Shown here in pieces: positions 6,648-6,906 of a DNA stretch of 6,906 bases. Both the position numbers and the translations under genes were made by a program. Every line of letters begins with the position of its first letter. Position 1 is the first letter of the stretch. The notes under the pieces are model-generated. The model was not told where the DNA came from. It saw only the letters and a list, made by a program, of their open reading frames with translations, and did no database searches. This DNA is from SCGC-AAA076-P13 sp964613455 (GTDB taxonomy: Bacteria; Pseudomonadota; Gammaproteobacteria; Magnimaribacterales; D2472), in NCBI GenBank assembly GCA_964613455.1, contig CAZTGS010000030.1:1-6906 (forward strand). Direction: 5' to 3'.

Positions 6648-6906
6648 ATTTATTTGCTAAAAAGACTCTTTCTATTAATGGAGAAGTTCTTTGTCCTGGA
6701 GATAAATCTATTTCTCAAAGAGCAGTAATAATTGGTTCATTATTGAATGAAGACATTGAGATTAATGGGTTTTTGAATGCTGAGGATCCGATTTCAACAG
6801 TAAATGCTTTAAACGCAATAGGCTCATCAATAAAGGTTAATAATAACTCAGTAGTAATCAAAAAAAGACCAATACCCTTTATTTCACCAGAAAGAAATGT
6901 TGATTT
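6644..6906 (+). CDS. aroA: EPSP synthase (3-phosphoshikimate 1-carboxyvinyltransferase), N-terminal part, TTG start
   Basis: AroA joins phosphoenolpyruvate to shikimate-3-phosphate, giving EPSP, the precursor of chorismate. Only the first 87 codons are in the window; the frame stays open to the edge. The active-site loop reads CPGDKSISQRA (17-27), keeping Lys21, Ser22 and Arg26, which match E. coli Lys22, Ser23 and Arg27. It is followed by GFLNAEDPISTVNAL (42-56), matching the family's GFL-x-x-ED segment. The GDKS form, not the E. coli GSKS, resembles Pseudomonas and CP4-like enzymes. There is no ATG in this frame anywhere in the window. The TTG at 6644 gives a normal N-terminal length (17 residues before PGDKS, about 19 in E. 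coli) and a TTGA overlap with the tyrA stop, so I place the start there. No good Shine-Dalgarno sequence precedes it; AGAGGA at 6611-6616 is too far away. Identity is firm, the start codon somewhat less so. Confidence 0.93.
   Translation, partial: MNLFAKKTLSINGEVLCPGDKSISQRAVIIGSLLNEDIEINGFLNAEDPISTVNALNAIGSSIKVNNNSVVIKKRPIPFISPERNVD

Larger units (their letters stand above)
1..6906 (+). other. gyrA-serC-pheA-hisC-tyrA-aroA aromatic supraoperon (both ends cut)
   Basis: All six genes share one strand with junctions of -1, +5, -4, -4 and -4 bases and no visible terminator or intergenic promoter space, so a polycistronic transcript is the simplest reading. The same order is known in Pseudomonas, where cmk and rpsA follow. 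Any promoter within the window would have to lie inside coding sequence; I could not point to a convincing one. Transcript structure is inferred from layout, not seen. Confidence 0.85.

Noticed and set aside
6638..6650. Programmed frameshift making a TyrA-AroA fusion
   Set aside because: aroA is in the -1 frame, and ACC-TTT-TGA does not allow a matched -1 slip. The easy +1 slip on TTTT leads into a frame that stops at TAA 6658-6660.

Overview
The window is a wholly coding, single-strand stretch of an AT-rich bacterial chromosome (G+C about one third by eye; arginine is written mostly as AGA/AGG). It carries six genes in the order gyrA (5' end cut off) - serC - pheA - hisC - tyrA - aroA (3' end cut off). 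This is the gammaproteobacterial aromatic 'supraoperon' known from Pseudomonas and relatives, where it usually continues into cmk and rpsA. The gene order, the P-protein of Pseudomonas type and the strong AT bias suggest a gammaproteobacterium with a compact genome. A SAR86-like or other streamlined marine lineage, or a host-associated one, would fit. That placement is inference; no rRNA is present to settle it.

Layout: 1-2520 is gyrA, lacking about 12 N-terminal codons by comparison with E. coli. 2520-3590 is serC (phosphoserine aminotransferase). 3596-4684 is pheA (fused chorismate mutase/prephenate dehydratase with an ACT domain). 4681-5778 is hisC (a HisC-family PLP aminotransferase). 5775-6647 is tyrA (prephenate/arogenate dehydrogenase). 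6644 to the window end is the first 87 codons of aroA (EPSP synthase), with a proposed TTG start. There is no non-coding stretch longer than 5 bases. The junctions are -1, +5, -4, -4 and -4 bases, so the genes are almost certainly one transcript with translational coupling at most junctions. No terminator, tRNA, mobile element, CRISPR array or leader-peptide attenuator is visible.

How the genes work together: AroA makes EPSP on the way to chorismate. The PheA mutase domain turns chorismate into prephenate. The PheA dehydratase domain leads to phenylpyruvate and TyrA leads to 4-hydroxyphenylpyruvate. The HisC-type aminotransferase can plausibly perform the final amination (and the histidinol-phosphate step of histidine synthesis). 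SerC supplies serine, which is needed for tryptophan synthesis, and can serve pyridoxal-phosphate synthesis, the cofactor of SerC and HisC. Gyrase subunit A is the odd member, joined to the pathway genes by a one-base overlap.

This is mostly an ordinary housekeeping region and I see no undescribed system in it. The points worth a second look are small: glutamine in place of the basic residue in the GyrA box, repeated in a second box-like loop; the TTGA overlap at the separate tyrA/aroA boundary; DLAY instead of DEAY in HisC; and a perfect inverted repeat just inside pheA.
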